Notes: generated by a model not told the origin, from the sequence alone. Shown: positions 10,893-24,285, counted from the first letter of the stretch. The stretch is DNA of 64,000 nucleotides from Branchiostoma floridae (GCF_000003815.2 NC_049982.1:6741283-6805282), one strand, 5' to 3'. Program-made: numbers and translations.

Positions 10893-12670
10893 GTGGTTAC
10901 GTACATGTACAGGTATTACGCTAAAATTCATGTGCAGGCGTCCATTCGACATTTATACGCTCAATGCACCGATTGTTCCCTACGTTAAATATCAGCGGCC
11001 CCGCTACAGATCACGTGACCTTCAAGCGTATGTGCCCGTACCTTCTCTTGAGTCCAAGTCTGAATGACCAGTTGTTTCCATGGGGCGAGAAAAACGTTAA
11101 GGGAAACCCAAGTAGCCCATGGTTGTCTGGGTTTTGGTAAACGTTGTGGGAAACACGGTGGGCCGTCTTTCAGCAGGAAGCTTGGGCTAATATTGACAGA
11201 GACGATACGTGATGTTTGCGCGGACTGATGTGGTATAGACAGGGTACTGATGGATGAAGGGGAGTTTACACTAATCTACAAGCAGATGTACAGCGAATCA
11301 CTTCTTTGTCACTCGGCACTGCCGCAGTCAATGTACAGCTTAAGAAATGTCGAATGAAGATTTGTATTTTAAGTTACAACGATGGTCCTCGTCGTCTCAT
11401 CAATATTTCTTAGCCCGATGGACGAACATCATTCACCATGACCCCCCCCCCCTCCGTTGCTAATGTTAGTCAACTAAATTTTTATGTCCCATAATTGGTT
11501 TATAGACCTAACGGCCGTACGGCACTGTTGACGGCAACAGAGATTTACAACCACTTGCTGTGTCACCATAGCCTCCACCTCTCTATTCTGGCCCAAACCC
11601 TCTTGCAAATAGTTTCCCTATGACCAGCGTAGTTGGCTTGGTAGAAACTTGTGTCTCTCGTCTAAAGTAATAGATTGGTGGTTTGAGATCAGTGATGACC
11701 CAAGGGGCTCGTTGGACATCCAGAAACACCTTGGACAGTTTCTTTGCGCTGAACAAAATTTATCGGCGTAATCAATTATAGAATATTGTCTGTGTGGATG
11801 GGGAGCAAGAATAGATAGCCTGAAGGGACTCATCCGTTATACCCCACCATAAATGACATCATTTATCATTTTGCTATCATTACAAATAGCTAGTATCCAT
11901 CCAATGCGGCCTGCAGCCTAATCTCCGAGCAGATCTTCGGGTAATCTTCACGTGGGTGGCACTGCGTCATCAGATTTCGAGGCCAGTCAGAAACCGTCAC
12001 GATTTTGCCCCGAAGGTGTGCCAGGAGATCAGCTCCAACTACTACTCTGTAGCCTCTTTTAGACTTACTACGATTGCTAAAGTGAGAATACTTGTCAGGG
12101 GAGTTTGGCCACCATAAAGGTTTCATTGCCCGGCACAGAAGACACAGGGGGAAATGTTCACCATTCCATGGACTCTTCTGGCCAATTGGTCCACAAATGC
12201 TACTATACAACCCCCACAGGAAGGCCTGGAAATGGCTAACTTATCCGGTTGTTTCTCCTCAGAATATGTGGCAGAGAAACGACCAAATGAGCGAACCGAC
12301 GTTAAAATATCTTAAGAGATTAATTGGTAAAAGCCCCACAGAAGCATTGGTAACTCGTAAAACATTATGAACTAAAGCAGGCTTGCGACGCCTTGAACTA
12401 ATAATGCCTTCTTTCCATGCGCACCTTATACTACACTAGTGCGTACCAACTTCCAATATATAGAGAGCTGGTGTGTTAGGCCCTTATGGCTCTTACTCGT
12501 TACGTGTTTGTGATAAGAACAGTCTAATGATCATCACGTAGTCGACTGCCTGTCTCGGGCAATGGCAGTCCGCCAGATCGTGATCCCACACCGTCTTTTG
12601 TCAGTACACGTCTGGCAACTTTCGTTACATATTCAAATTGTTACAGTTAGTGAAGAAGGGGAGAGTTTGC
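10893..12670. other. Non-coding; isolated MITE arm near 11920
   Basis: TAATCTCCGAGCAGATCTTC at 11921-11940 matches a CTCCAAGCAGA-family arm without a clear partner. The minus-strand ORF 11890-12210 reads into this arm and is likely repeat-derived. No gene was seen. Confidence 0.4.
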
Positions 12671-12790
12671 TCACTTGGTCTTGTAGTTTAGTAGACCGCC
12701 CGCGGGAATTTCCGGAACGAGGGACAACTTTCGCGACATCCGGGCACCGTGACCAGGCTGACGGGTGACGTCCGGGGAACTGGCCGCCAT
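12671..12790 (-). other. Short CpG-rich ORF behind a YY1-like start, possible promoter or first exon
   Basis: The minus strand reads AAAAGATGGCGGCC, a perfect YY1-type initiator overlapping an ATG. The ORF is 39 codons (starts MAASSPDVTRQPGHG) and then stops. No strong splice donor lies inside it. It may be a 5' leader of a minus-strand transcript or chance. The high local CpG content is the main reason to record it. Confidence 0.2.
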
Positions 12791-14088
12791 CTTTTTTTTT
12801 TTTTTCGGGGATCTTCTGTGCGTGTCGTCTGCAGACATTAAAAAAAAAATGGCGGTTGTTTGAAATTCATTTTACCCGTTTAAAAACTTTTCAAATTTTG
12901 GTTAATTCTTCACATAAAATGACGAGCCAGGAGATGAATACCTCTCCTGACAAAGTTTTTAATTGGGAAGGTTAGATAAAACGTCTGATCCCGTGAGCTA
13001 TCGGGGGTCCTAGACTTCAGAGTCTTTAGATGTCGTAAGGAGACCCTAGGGACGGTTGCATACTAAACTTGTAGCGTACGTGTACAGCTGCAATACTTAT
13101 TCATTACGGTATGACAAGATTAATACCTTACCCTGTACATTTAGACGATATTCTTACAATATTGCAGACATATGGAAATCTATCTGCACCGCCTAAAGGC
13201 AAACAGCCGCATTCATCACCCTACCTATGAGCCTTTCAGCCTCACGCTTCCAACAGTGAGCCTGCAATAGTTCATCTGTCTTTTGTGCCCACAGGTTACG
13301 AATATGGACGACGCAGAGCTGCAGATTCACGGTTAAGAAGTATGTTACTTGTGCGCGAAAGCATAAATCATTTCCGATGTAAATCGGCCTCTCAGAGTTT
13401 AACCAAACATGCTGATTCGTTTACAATGGTCGGTTTAGTGGCCATATTTCTGCCGTTACTGAGGAAATGGTGTTTGAGTACTGTAAGAATGTCAACTAAA
13501 TCAACAGCTGAAGGAGGCGGTTGAAGTCCCCCCCCCCCACTCCAATATCGCAAAAGGCAACAACGATCCAATACAATACGCCGTTAAATGTACTACAACC
13601 CAACACCCTCACCCCCACCCCCCACACACACTAGCTAGGTCACAATTGTACTTCTGCTTTTTTTGCTTTTTCAATTTGACCCTGATGTAAATATCTATCG
13701 ATTTAAAGACGATAAAACACATAAAACCTGCAAACTTTTTTTTATCAAAGTACTTAATCTTACAGTACAGTAAATTTGAGGTCGCCGCCTCCGTGGAAAA
13801 GGGGTGGAACTGTATTGTTTGCTGCTTCTGAGTCCTTTGTAGATAGTAGGTTATCATTCTTGTAGTTTATTGCTGTTATGGTTAGCTAGTGACACTCATA
13901 TTCCAAAAAATACTATGAATAAAAAAAAAATACACCAAAAACTATAAACTGGCATTCAACCATACAGAAATGTATGCTGCCACCCCCACCCCCTTCTTCC
14001 AGGCAGCTCAACTCGAATAAAACGCCAATGATAGACATCTGAATGAAATACCAGAGTCTAAACTGGCCTTAAGGTATTCAAAGGAATA

Positions 14089-14337
14089 ATGCACTATCGT
14101 AATCGTTTTCTAAGAACACGTCGATATCAATTCAAGCGTCTTGAAGACCTCAAGAGAAGGTCAGCTTCCCCTGGAAAGTGGTTGAAGGAGCTAGCTATGA
14201 TCGATCGAAACAATGACAACAACTTGATGGTAGATATCCAGGCCAGAAGGCACTCAAGTCTAAGTCTGAAGGACGGATCCGGAGCATCTTCCGTTTCTTC
14301 TTACATTAGATTCAAGCAATTCTTCAAATCCGCTTAA
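14089..14337 (+). other. Orphan 82-codon ORF, basic, no known domain
   Basis: The translation (starts MHYRNRFLRTRRYQFKRLED) is rich in Arg, Lys and Ser and differs in composition from shadow ORFs nearby. A good acceptor tract (CCCCTTCTTCCAG) lies about 90 bp upstream. No partner exon was found and no family is recognised. It could be a terminal exon, an old retrocopy or chance. Confidence 0.2.
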
Positions 14338-16203
14338 CTCACAAACATCCCCAACATTTTTGGCGACTAAAATGACTGAACGGGGTCGAAATGTACGCGA
14401 TTATGTTTTGCTCTACATCTTCTTTTTGCATCTTTTTCGGTGATCAGTATACGCACATAGATTGCTTCATCAATATGAGAGGAATACTCAATGTCGCCTT
14501 AGCTTGCTCAGATATTTCAGATTGTCACATAGGGCCAGAACCGACTCAAACAAATATTCCTCTGCAATTTCCGCAGTACTGTATCGTACAAAATTAGGAA
14601 AGGTTATTGTAAATGTTTACTAACAAATTAAGTAGGATGAAAACTTTTATTCTATACCTTTACTGTATGTACTAATTGTTGTCATACTTGATACCGTGTA
14701 CAAATGTCTTGCAATAGATAAAAAAATCTTTTTCTTCAACATATATGCCTGGATTGGTAACCGTTTTTGAAGGACGAGGCAAATCGATATATCATATGAA
14801 AAAAAATGCAGTAGACACGGACTTGTAACGTTATTTTCAAGACAGAACATGATTTACGTCCTTATTTGGAGCAATATGTTATCACAGCTGTCTTCATTTG
14901 ATGCCACGACCAAACGAGGCACACGGGAAGTAGCAATCAGACGACATGAATATGAAATAATTTAAAAAGCAGTCTTAAGAGATTTCCTGTTCAAGAAAAG
15001 AGCTGAGGTGGTCTGTGAAAGATTGAGAGCTAAGTCATCCATCTTAAGCGCGATTTGGAAAAGCCGTCGACCTTGCCAGACATGCAAATGCCGTAATTCA
15101 AATTACTACACCCCAACTCCGATGAGTTGCATCGATACGCGCTCAGAGAAAGGAGTTTTGTAACGTGTCTATAGATTCCATCTGACGATTTTTCTTATCT
15201 GTCAAATGAGCAATATTTTAAGTGCTGCTTACTTCGGCACTGGACTGTGTATGACCAGCAGAATGACAACAGGAGATCAGATTAGTGGAACTGAAATTCA
15301 TTTGTTCCACGTTTGTCTTGAATAGGCCAAGCAAGACGATGACTCCACGTGCAAATATCTCCAAGGCAGTTTACAAAGCTTTCACCTAAACGGTCTGTAA
15401 TCTTCCAGAACCATTATTCTCATCTTACTCGTATCTATTCCTGTCGACTGTTACTATGCAAGTTTGTCCGACTCAAGTCATGGCTGATTCGATGATATTC
15501 CACATTAGTGTGTCCAGATAACGTTTTGGTGCCCTTCGTGTGACATGTTTTTACATTCATCAGGATACATTCCTTTAGGTAGCTAGTGCCAATTCAAATG
15601 TTGAAGATTAGGGACGGATTGGGACACAGGTGAAAGATCACGCCGCACTGCGACTTATTAGTATTCCTAAGTCTTAGTAATGGTCGCTTTCGGGATAGCC
15701 TCAATGGTGGGTGACTTTTGGTTGTCCTGTTTCCGCCTACCACCACAGGAGTGCATTATAATTAGAAACCAGCTAATGGATTGAACCAAGAAATGGAATT
15801 CTGAAGAAGACGAGGCGAGAGGGGGCGTCGCGGACAAGATGGTTATCATAATTGTGTTCATCACGCCGAGTATGCGCGGAATAGGAGTTCGGTGATCTAT
15901 AGTTTAGGTTCTGGAAGGTGAAATTGTTTGACAACAATCACTACGGAACGTGTCTCTGCATCGTGTACCCATTTTCTTGTGTCTAGGACCGCGTGTCGCC
16001 TTGTACTTTTCTGGTTAACTGGTGAAAACATCATCTCCGCACATGCCTTCGAGGTCTTCGTCATCAAAGTACAATGAGAAGGTGGCTCCGAAAGGCTCGC
16101 TAAGAAAAGGGGACCACTAATTTTATGTCTAGAATGTGTTGTTGATGCCTTTTTTGCAGTCGGTTCAAAAGAGCACTAAGACCTTTGCATTAGGAGAGTT
16201 AAG

Positions 16204-16746
16204 TTAAAGACAATCTGAAAAGGATACAGTCCATATCGAGTATATCGAAACAAATTTGTAAAATGGCAGTAAGAGCACCGTAGAGAATTTAATTTGTGAT
16301 TCTATTTGTGCAAAGGAAACTAGATGCCCCTTCCCTCTGACCACAAGGGTTTTGCAACAACCAAATGTCATGACCATAGATTGTGCAGAACACGAGATGT
16401 CAAAACAGGAAGTTCTGAAGCAGTGCCATAGAAAACTACTAGAGGGCAATAATCCAATAGTTTCTTCCTCCTTTTTGCCAACTATACCTACATACCAAAT
16501 ATCATCAAGATCCATCCACGACGTCTCGATGTATTCTGTTCGCAGACAGACAGCTTTCCACACAACACATGTCACGTACGTACCCGAAAACAAAATGTTT
16601 TGCGAAGGTAAAGAAACAGACAAGTTAAGACATTGTTGACTTCCAACATTCGTAAGTACAGAGAGGTATTGGAAACGTGACTTATGATCAGGAAGTTCCA
16701 ATCTTACCGCGTCACAACTGATCTTATCCGTGGTTTCTTGGAACAT
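16204..16746 (-). other. Region open on both strands (180 codons minus, 95 codons plus), no gene call
   Basis: A minus-strand frame of 180 codons overlaps a plus-strand frame (16352-16639) that is more hydrophilic and reads more like protein. Neither shows a domain or usable splice context. It may be a fragment of an old mobile element or gene copy. I cannot decide the strand. Confidence 0.15.
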
Positions 16747-17691
16747 TGCTGCTTATTAGAACTCCCGCGTTTATTGGAGAGATCGATTAGATTTTAAAGT
16801 GGCTAATCCACCCACTACAAGGCCTTTCTCCCCCATGATTTGAAAACATCTTCAGGGTCATAAGAACCTCGCTGATACGCACAGATCCTAATCTACCCTG
16901 GTCCGAGGGCATTAGGGATAATTGAATGTCCCATCGCGTAGTTAATGAGGGTAAAAGCGTCTCTGGGAAAAAACAGTAACTATGTTCCTGGAAGCTAACT
17001 CACTCACGCACTACACAATTATATGTCAAATTAGCATCGTATCCAACAGGACACCAGGACACGGAGTCTGGTGAGTGGTGACTGTGTGTTGGGGGCGGGG
17101 CTTGTGAGGCAAGGCCAATTATAACAAATGACTTGCGGGGCATTTTTCCACCATTATCCATTAGTTCATCACACGTTTACTTGACAGTAAGTCAAAGCCG
17201 CATGGTCTCAACATTCTCGGAAGATTGTTGACCGTCACAACATTTTAACATTGCAATTTCACTAATGTTGACACTTCATGATAAACTTACTTGAAGATAT
17301 AGGAGTTTTCTACTTTCTCTTTACCTATGTGTTTTAAATATTGCATTTGCGGATTGAACTCTTATACTATAGTAATATTACTACATAGAAGCTTACTACA
17401 TAGAAAGAAGCATACACAAAGAAGTACATTGGCTTTCGTATGGTCAATTGCAAACTATAAAGTAGAATGATAAACTAAATCTTTTAATTCCTCTTACTGA
17501 ATAAAGTAAGCCAACAAGCTCTCTAGTATCCACAATTAAATGGGGCTTCAGGCAAGTGTCATATTTTTGTCTTTTCTAATATAAAACATTATTTCATGTG
17601 TTTATGAGAACTGTCGAATCGAAGGATACAATAAACCTGCTTGTGATATCCTCATGTTTACAAGTACCATGAGAAGGGCACCAAAAAAACC

Positions 17692-17967
17692 TACATTTCT
17701 TTTCTACTACTAGTATGATAAACGTCAAATCGTATATCATTGCATGATCAACTCATAAGACTCAGTATTTCCTGCATGTTCATCTGTCCGGTAAGCCTGA
17801 AGTAAGCCGTCTGGAACCAGTTCCTGTCATGATCAGATCTGGGACATCATCTTTGAAGAAGCCGCGGGCTGCTCGAGTAGCTCTTACCGAATGAAAAACA
17901 AATTTGCTCACAGGTAACTTCACAGGTGCAGTAATGTCGCTGTCCTTGCCAGAAATCGGTTCCGAGC
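17692..17967. repeat. Left copy of a 280-bp inverted duplication
   Basis: This stretch is about 95 percent identical, in reverse complement, to 21003-21283. Homology starts at the TACTACTAGTATGATAAACG block and ends abruptly at GGTTCCGAGC. The two arms enclose about 3.0 kb that includes the CRE/TATA promoter-like block. Confidence 0.85.
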
Positions 17968-18492
17968 CATTGAACAAAGATTTGCTGAAGGACACGTGTG
18001 TGATAAGAAGGACGGGTGTTCCCGAAAGTTCAGGAGAGGGGCAGAGACGACTTCCTATGACGCAAAACGATAACAAAGTCCTCATCTTTATACCGAAATT
18101 GAATCCCCTTTATCCCACCATGTCGTCTTGACTTATCATTTTGCAGTACTTCATCATTAAAAGTTGACGAGAGTGGTATGCTATCAGATTCAAACTTTCT
18201 AATGATGTCGGTTCGGTAGTTTTTTTTCTTCTTTCTCGGAAGGACTCTAGTTAGAACCTCAGAGGATTGCATTAAACATTTCCTGGGAAAGAAATAATAG
18301 ATGGCGCTAGGTAGGTCACACTGGTGTCAGATTTCGTCCCAGAATTAGGGCAATAAAGCCCTCACTCATATTTCATTGTCATTCCTGATTTCCTTTTCCA
18401 TCCGACTGTGTCCCGGTGGACTCCACGGGGGTGGACACCATCAATTGTAACCTGATGCATCTTCTCATTAGCTGGATCCCAGAAAAAAGTAG

Positions 18493-18833
18493 TGACGTCA
18501 AAACGACGTCACCGCCATGACATCACCACGCCCACATTATCTCCACCACCACTTATAAGTACTTGAGAATAAACCTTACCCGGGGCAGATCGCAGTAGAC
18601 TGATCTGTTTGGGAATCACCTGGCAGCCCGGTGGGCATTAGTTCTACAAACGAAGTGAGAGGTAGCCCCGGCCTTTACCATATTGCTTTTAAGAGGCCAG
18701 TCTTGTTCCATTTACGTTTCAGTCCGACGCCTCAGTTTTGCCTAGCGGACAACCAGTTGCTTCCTGAGCGCGTCGTGTACTTGTGAGGATACTTCTCGGT
18801 ACAGCTGTGCTGACGTGCTGACATACATCACCG
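18493..18833 (+). promoter_or_regulatory. CRE/TATA promoter with possible 5' non-coding exon
   Basis: A perfect cAMP response element, TGACGTCA, is at 18493-18500. A second near-perfect one (CGACGTCA, 18504-18511) and a TGACATCA variant (18518-18525) follow. A TATA-like TTATAAG is at 18553-18559. A start site would be expected near 18580-18590. The sequence from there to 18833 ends in CACCG|GTGAGC, a good donor. This could be the untranslated first exon of the peptide-precursor gene, whose first coding exon at 24295 has a splice acceptor only five bases before its ATG. CRE-driven promoters are common for neuropeptide genes. The link is inference. Confidence 0.4.
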
Positions 18834-21002
18834 GTGAGCCTGCTCTGAACGATTGACGTGGTCCGTCGGCTCGGACAAGTTTGTGAACTGCCAAACAATC
18901 GGTAAGTCGAGTTCTTCCGGCCCAGGAAATGTTTTTTCCCGTTCCATTGATTTCTTCATCCCTTTTCCTTCATGTGTGGTCATAACTCCGTACCGCGATC
19001 TATAGTCGTCACTTTTACTGATGTGATGTATTTTCTTTGAATGTTTATCCATTTTTATATGACAGATTCTTTCAATCTGCCTGTAGAGGTCATGTGAAAA
19101 ACACTTTTGTGCATTTTGGAGTTGACGCTTTTGTCTGTTTATTCGCTTTTTATTATTTCGTAGATCAGTCTTTGTCGTGGTTTTGTTATAGGTGTGTTGT
19201 GGATAGATATCACATAGGAACTGTACCTCCGGACATTTGTTACTACATGTGTATCCGTCGAATTCATCCAGACGGATTTATAATAATATTATTCTTCATC
19301 TAATTTGATAATTCCTTTCCAAGATCTCAAACACAAAATCCAGCATCAGCGATAGATTTCGTTTGTTTCCCTGAATTGAATTTAGTTTTGATCAATCCAT
19401 GTTTAGCTTAAGCGCTCACTCGCACTGCGGACTTTAGACAGTCATTGTTTCCAGCTGTTGATAAGCTTAATTCGTGTATGCTCGCATGTTGCCTTTGTTA
19501 GCGTGTCGCACTGCGTCTGTTAGAGCATCATCAGTGGTGCGGTAGGATATAATGGGACGTAATTTACGGCAAGATTACTACATGGAAGATTACGATTGCA
19601 ATTTGCTCGTCTGATCTATTTGATGCAATTCAAATTTTCTGAACCTCTTATATTTGATCTTTTTTTCTTAACATTCATCCTTTGATATATATCCAACACA
19701 AGATCAAGCAGCAATAGGAATAGGCTTTTCTTCCTCTAAATAGGAAACCTTACTTCTTATTACGAAGTATATTATTCTGTCATCGGCTTTAGTGTTTGTA
19801 AAATCAGCTAAAGTCTGCTTGTTAGAATTGAATATGTGCCAACTACTCTTTACTTAGTCACTCCTCAAACTAATCCGGGTTATCACAAGTTAGAAGAATT
19901 GCCGACGGTAACCTACATTGAGGAGCTGTATGTCTCAAAGACGATCTTTAGCAACATTTTCTGGTTTCTTACCAGAGATTGCCATCTGATCTAATACTTT
20001 ATCAAAGCTTTAACGATTTCAGGGTACTATCAAGAGGAATATCTTTATCGTTGAGCATTTTATGTACATACATGTATAGCCCATGATTGATTGCTAAGGA
20101 TATATCCGCATGCATGTAGAGAGATAAGTATAGCTAAGCCTGCGCGCACGTTTAAATAGATAAGACTTGTTTTTTATTGGCGTTTGGAAGAACCGTATCA
20201 TACGGGTAACAAAAACCACAATAATTCAATGATTCGCAATAATTCACAAGGCTACTGACTCTCAAAACATGTCGTCTCGTATCTGTGATTGAGTAAAAAG
20301 GCACAGTTTAAGTAGTTAAGCTCATGTATTTCTTCACCACAGTTCCAAAAAACAGTGTTATGGGCAGGAAACGGTTATGGGTAGCTTTGCGCTGCCAGAG
20401 TTATCTCCAGAAAAGCCGATTATGAGATCCACTCCTACGGTAAGCACACTCTGCCAAAGATGCTCTTTATCATCAACAAAAAAAGGAATTTTGTAATACG
20501 GAATGTATTCAAGGACCATTTCTCACAGGAACAAGTTGTGATCTTTTTGTCATGTGTAGGTTTCCATTTCGATAGCGATGTTTTGAGAAACAGTTGCACT
20601 GCGATCAGAAGCGTTTTTCATAGAAAATGTCCCAGAATGTATGGCAACGCCCTTGTTCGGCAGATTCCATGGAGGATAACACAAAATGATAATGACAGCT
20701 TCTTCATTACCCATCGACCTAGATATCCCAGCTAATGAAACGTTATAAGTAAATGGTTTCTTGGATGTACACGAAGTTAATTACCTAAGCCAATGTTCCG
20801 CTAATGTACCTTCAATCTAATGCTTTGGATGCCAATCGCCAGGTAAGTGACACATCATAAGAGTACATGTATTGCAATTAGTTTAAAAAACCCTACTGAA
20901 CTAGATGTGACTGAGGTCAAGTCAATTCAAAGCTTATTGCACGACAGTTTCTGGTGCAATGTATGGCAAAGCGTTGCACACAAGACGTTTTATTTGTTTT
21001 TT
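18834..21002. other. Candidate intron 1, or intergenic; no coding exon seen
   Basis: This AT-rich stretch holds short ORFs only. It lies inside the inverted duplication arms. Confidence 0.35.
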
Positions 21003-21283
21003 GCTCGGAACCGATTTCTGGCAAGGACAGCGACATTACTGCACCTGTGAAGTTACCTGTGAGCTAATTTGTTTTTCATTCGGTAAGAGCTACTCGAGCA
21101 GCCCGCGGCTTCTTCAAAGATGATGTCCCACATCTGATCATGACAGGAACTGGTTCCAGACGGCTTACTGCAGGCTTACCGGACAGATGAACATGCAGGA
21201 ACTACTAAGTCTTATGAGTTGATCATGCAATGATATACGATTTGACGTTTATCATACTAGTAGTAGAAAAAAAGTAGGTTTTA
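21003..21283. repeat. Right copy of a 280-bp inverted duplication
   Basis: This is the reverse-complement partner of 17692-17967. The last bases diverge after GTAGGTTTT. Confidence 0.85.
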
Positions 21284-21540
21284 TCTAATACAATCTACAT
21301 GTATGAAAAAAGACACGTTGCAGTGTGTGACAAAGCGTCGTATGATACTTCATTGAAGTTCATTCAGAAAAATCTACATGTAGGTTATACAATATTCATA
21401 GAAGCGACAGTAAGGAAATATGTGTTTAAGTCCGCGTTCCATAATGGCGATTCTTTTTATCCAATTTGAAAATCATAAAGATCCAACTTGAAAATTCAGT
21501 TCTAGTTCTGATACTTTCAGTTTCTGAATATCATTTTACT

Positions 21541-22238
21541 AGAGTCCATTCCAAGACACCATGCGGATGTTTGTTGGCATTGTTTAGAATTGATTTTAAA
21601 GTTTTGTAATTATATGTCTAGGACATTCGATACTTCAGAAATATTTTTAACACTGTTTCAACTTTATAAATATTTCCCTGGTCCTGTAAAACTTTGGAAA
21701 TATTCATGGTGTGGAATTGGATACTTCTAATGGTTTCTAAAACATGATAACAGCATTCTACCATTATTTACCATTTTCTACTATTTTTTGTAAATGGTTC
21801 GGTGGGCTGGGAAGATAGCAATTCACACATCCTTGCAAAGTATAGTTGGGTGCCATGCAACAATGGCCCACCACAAAGGACCCACCAGTGCCCAGCAGTG
21901 AAATCTAAAAATATACATATGCAACAATAGGGCTTACTTTTATGGGGGCAATAAACTAATTTTATCATTTGGCCAGGTTTACCATTTTTTGTAAATATTT
22001 GTAAATGTGAAATAATCACAGAGAGGTTTCACAATTATTCTAAATAAAGATATTTTTGTACAGTTACTTTCAAAATGTTTCTAAAATATTCAAAGAAATT
22101 CAAATAAATGAGTATTTTCTTAGTCAATTTTTTGAAAATGATTTAATTATTGTGGCTCAGATATTCTTTTATTCAAAATAATTCAGACTAATTATAAATA
22201 TCGCCTAAAAACCCTCATGGTGTCTTGGAATGGACTCT
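21541..22238. mobile_element. Candidate TA-flanked non-autonomous DNA element, about 700 bp
   Basis: The ends are near-perfect inverted repeats: AGAGTCCATTCCAAGACACC on the left and GGTGTCTTGGAATGGACTCT on the right. TA lies at both junctions, as in Tc1/mariner-like insertion. The interior is very AT-rich and encodes nothing recognisable. Confidence 0.65.
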
Positions 22239-22764
22239 AAAGTCCGTTCAAATTTCTTCTTCTGATAAAAAAATTACAAAGTTCTTCATTCACGACCAAA
22301 TGATTTCTGGACGACTTTCAATGACCCTCTGTCACCTTCTTCGTGGCAAAAATGGCTGGTTCACTTTGCACTGCAGGTAGAATGTAGTCCCTTACATAAA
22401 GTACTGTCACATACATATTTATTGTTATGCAAAAATGATATAATGCGTTCGAAACTACGTTTTAGCAATGACACCTAGCCAGCAGCAGTGCAAAGTGAGC
22501 TAGTCATAGCATTGAAGAAGATATCAGCTGGTCATCGAAACGCAGGCTCTTGAAAAATACATGGCTTTGAATAAAGAACTCTGATATTCAGCCATTCACT
22601 GACCTGGTGAAGCTACTCATGAAACTTTCTTCATTCTTTTACCGATACGAGGTTTGAACAGAACTGCAAATAAAGTCGCGATGAAGTTTGTGTTTCATAA
22701 AGAAACCTTGTCCTTGCAAAAGTGCACGAATAACTAGTGATTCACCGAGTCTCGCTGCGGAATC

Positions 22765-23066
22765 CCCGAGATTTTCCTTTCCTCTTCTAAGGGACGAAGA
22801 TTTCCACTCACTGATCTTATTATGTAACCGAGGGCCTCTTAGACGTTTTCGTCTATCTTTGAATATAATTGGACCCGTTTTGCACGACATGTGGTCCTAC
22901 ATATACCAAGTTCCTTTTTCACACGATGCAGGCCTCGCATTAACTTCTCAAGGATATATCAATTTGATGCATCTCCGGTGAAATAAAATGTTTTAGTTGA
23001 TGCGTCTCGATCAATATGATAAGATAATTCACTCAGGTATGCCTGGTCATAAAATTTCAGCATTTC
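22765..23066. repeat. Direct duplication, copy 1 (partner at 25970-26275)
   Basis: Ordered matching blocks occur in the same orientation in both copies: TTTCCTTTCCTCTTC, TTGCACGACA, ACCAAGTTCCTT, GATGCAGGCC/GATTCAGGCC, ACTCAGGTAT. Identity is roughly 70 percent by eye. The plus-strand ORF in this copy is not conserved in the other. Confidence 0.6.
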
Positions 23067-24049
23067 CACTTGACCCTGAGCGTATGGATTAATGGTAAGG
23101 CTTGTAATAGTTATCCATTAGCAAGTGAAAGGATCAAGCTAGTGGTCACTACGGAGGACAGTACTCAGGCTATGCAATGGTCGGGGAGAGAACTTCTCGC
23201 ACAAATCGAGCCAAAAATCAATTATTTCAAAACCCTTTTTCCTCTGAAAACTATTGATCGTATACGACTCAATTCATGTATCATAAGTACTTTTACGTAA
23301 GTAGACGTCGGAGCAGTCTAGGTCATAAATGTTCTAGTCTCAATGACATCCCGTCATAAAAACTAACGAGAGACATCCAGCCGAGAGAATGAAGAAGGGG
23401 GATTCTGAACAAGACCTCTGAATACATTTCCCCAACCCAGACAGGTGATGCTTGTATTTTACATATTGTGTAAAAGCTGGACGAGCTGCTAAAAATCGTC
23501 CGAAGCCCGAGTAATCACAAGGACGTCGGCCGTACTTTGTCCGAAAATGCCTATTTGGAGCTCGCCGAGCTCAGTTCATGATTTGTGACGGGCACATTTT
23601 GTGGCAATCAGCCTGGATTCGAAAACCTTGAAGAAAAGTTTTATGGCGCTTTACGTCATCCCTCGTGACGGGACGCCAGATAATTGGCAGTCACGGGATT
23701 CTCCAGAAGCTAACGCTAACAAGCCTGGGTAGTACGTAATCAAGTTTTCAATTGAATAGCAATGGCTTTGTAATACGAATAAGGACATTGTCTCCCTCAT
23801 ATGTTCTTTTTGACATACGAAAGTTCTTTCTTTGTCCGTGGACTCATGTTTCCCCATAGTTATAGGGGCATGATGCCAATCTACGGTGCTTTTATGAAGA
23901 ATACAAAGATAATACCAGTATGTCTCCCACACAGAAAGATTGATGTAATTTAGTTTTGCTTTTCATTCTTTCCCTCTGACGTTTCAGTCTTACAGGACCT
24001 TATTACCACCCACGGAACCGATTTGGGCATAAATATATATATATATATA

Positions 24050-24285
24050 AAAATTTCAGAGCCTTTGAAGTATCTATAACTTTAGAAAGTTTCAGAACCT
24101 TAAGCTTGTTAGGACCTATAAGAAAACTTCAGAAACTTAGAAGGAGATATATAAGAAACTTTCAGAAGCTTCAGAAGCTTTGGTGCCTAAGCAGGACCTT
24201 TAAGAAAGTTTCAGTGCCTTAGTAGGACCTATTAGAAATTTTAGGACCGTTTTAGCACCTATTAGAAAGTGTTCAAACTTTTCCC
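24050..24285. repeat. Degenerate tandem repeat just upstream of the signal-peptide exon
   Basis: Irregular copies of a 30-40 bp motif around AGGACCTATTAGAAAGTTTC continue almost to the splice acceptor at 24294. A TATATAAAA box-like sequence at 24044-24052 could alternatively act as a local promoter for the exon that follows. Confidence 0.55.

Noticed and set aside
11890-12210. 106-codon minus-strand ORF
   Set aside because: It overlaps a CTCCAAGCAGA-family arm and has no splice context or domain. Probably repeat-derived.
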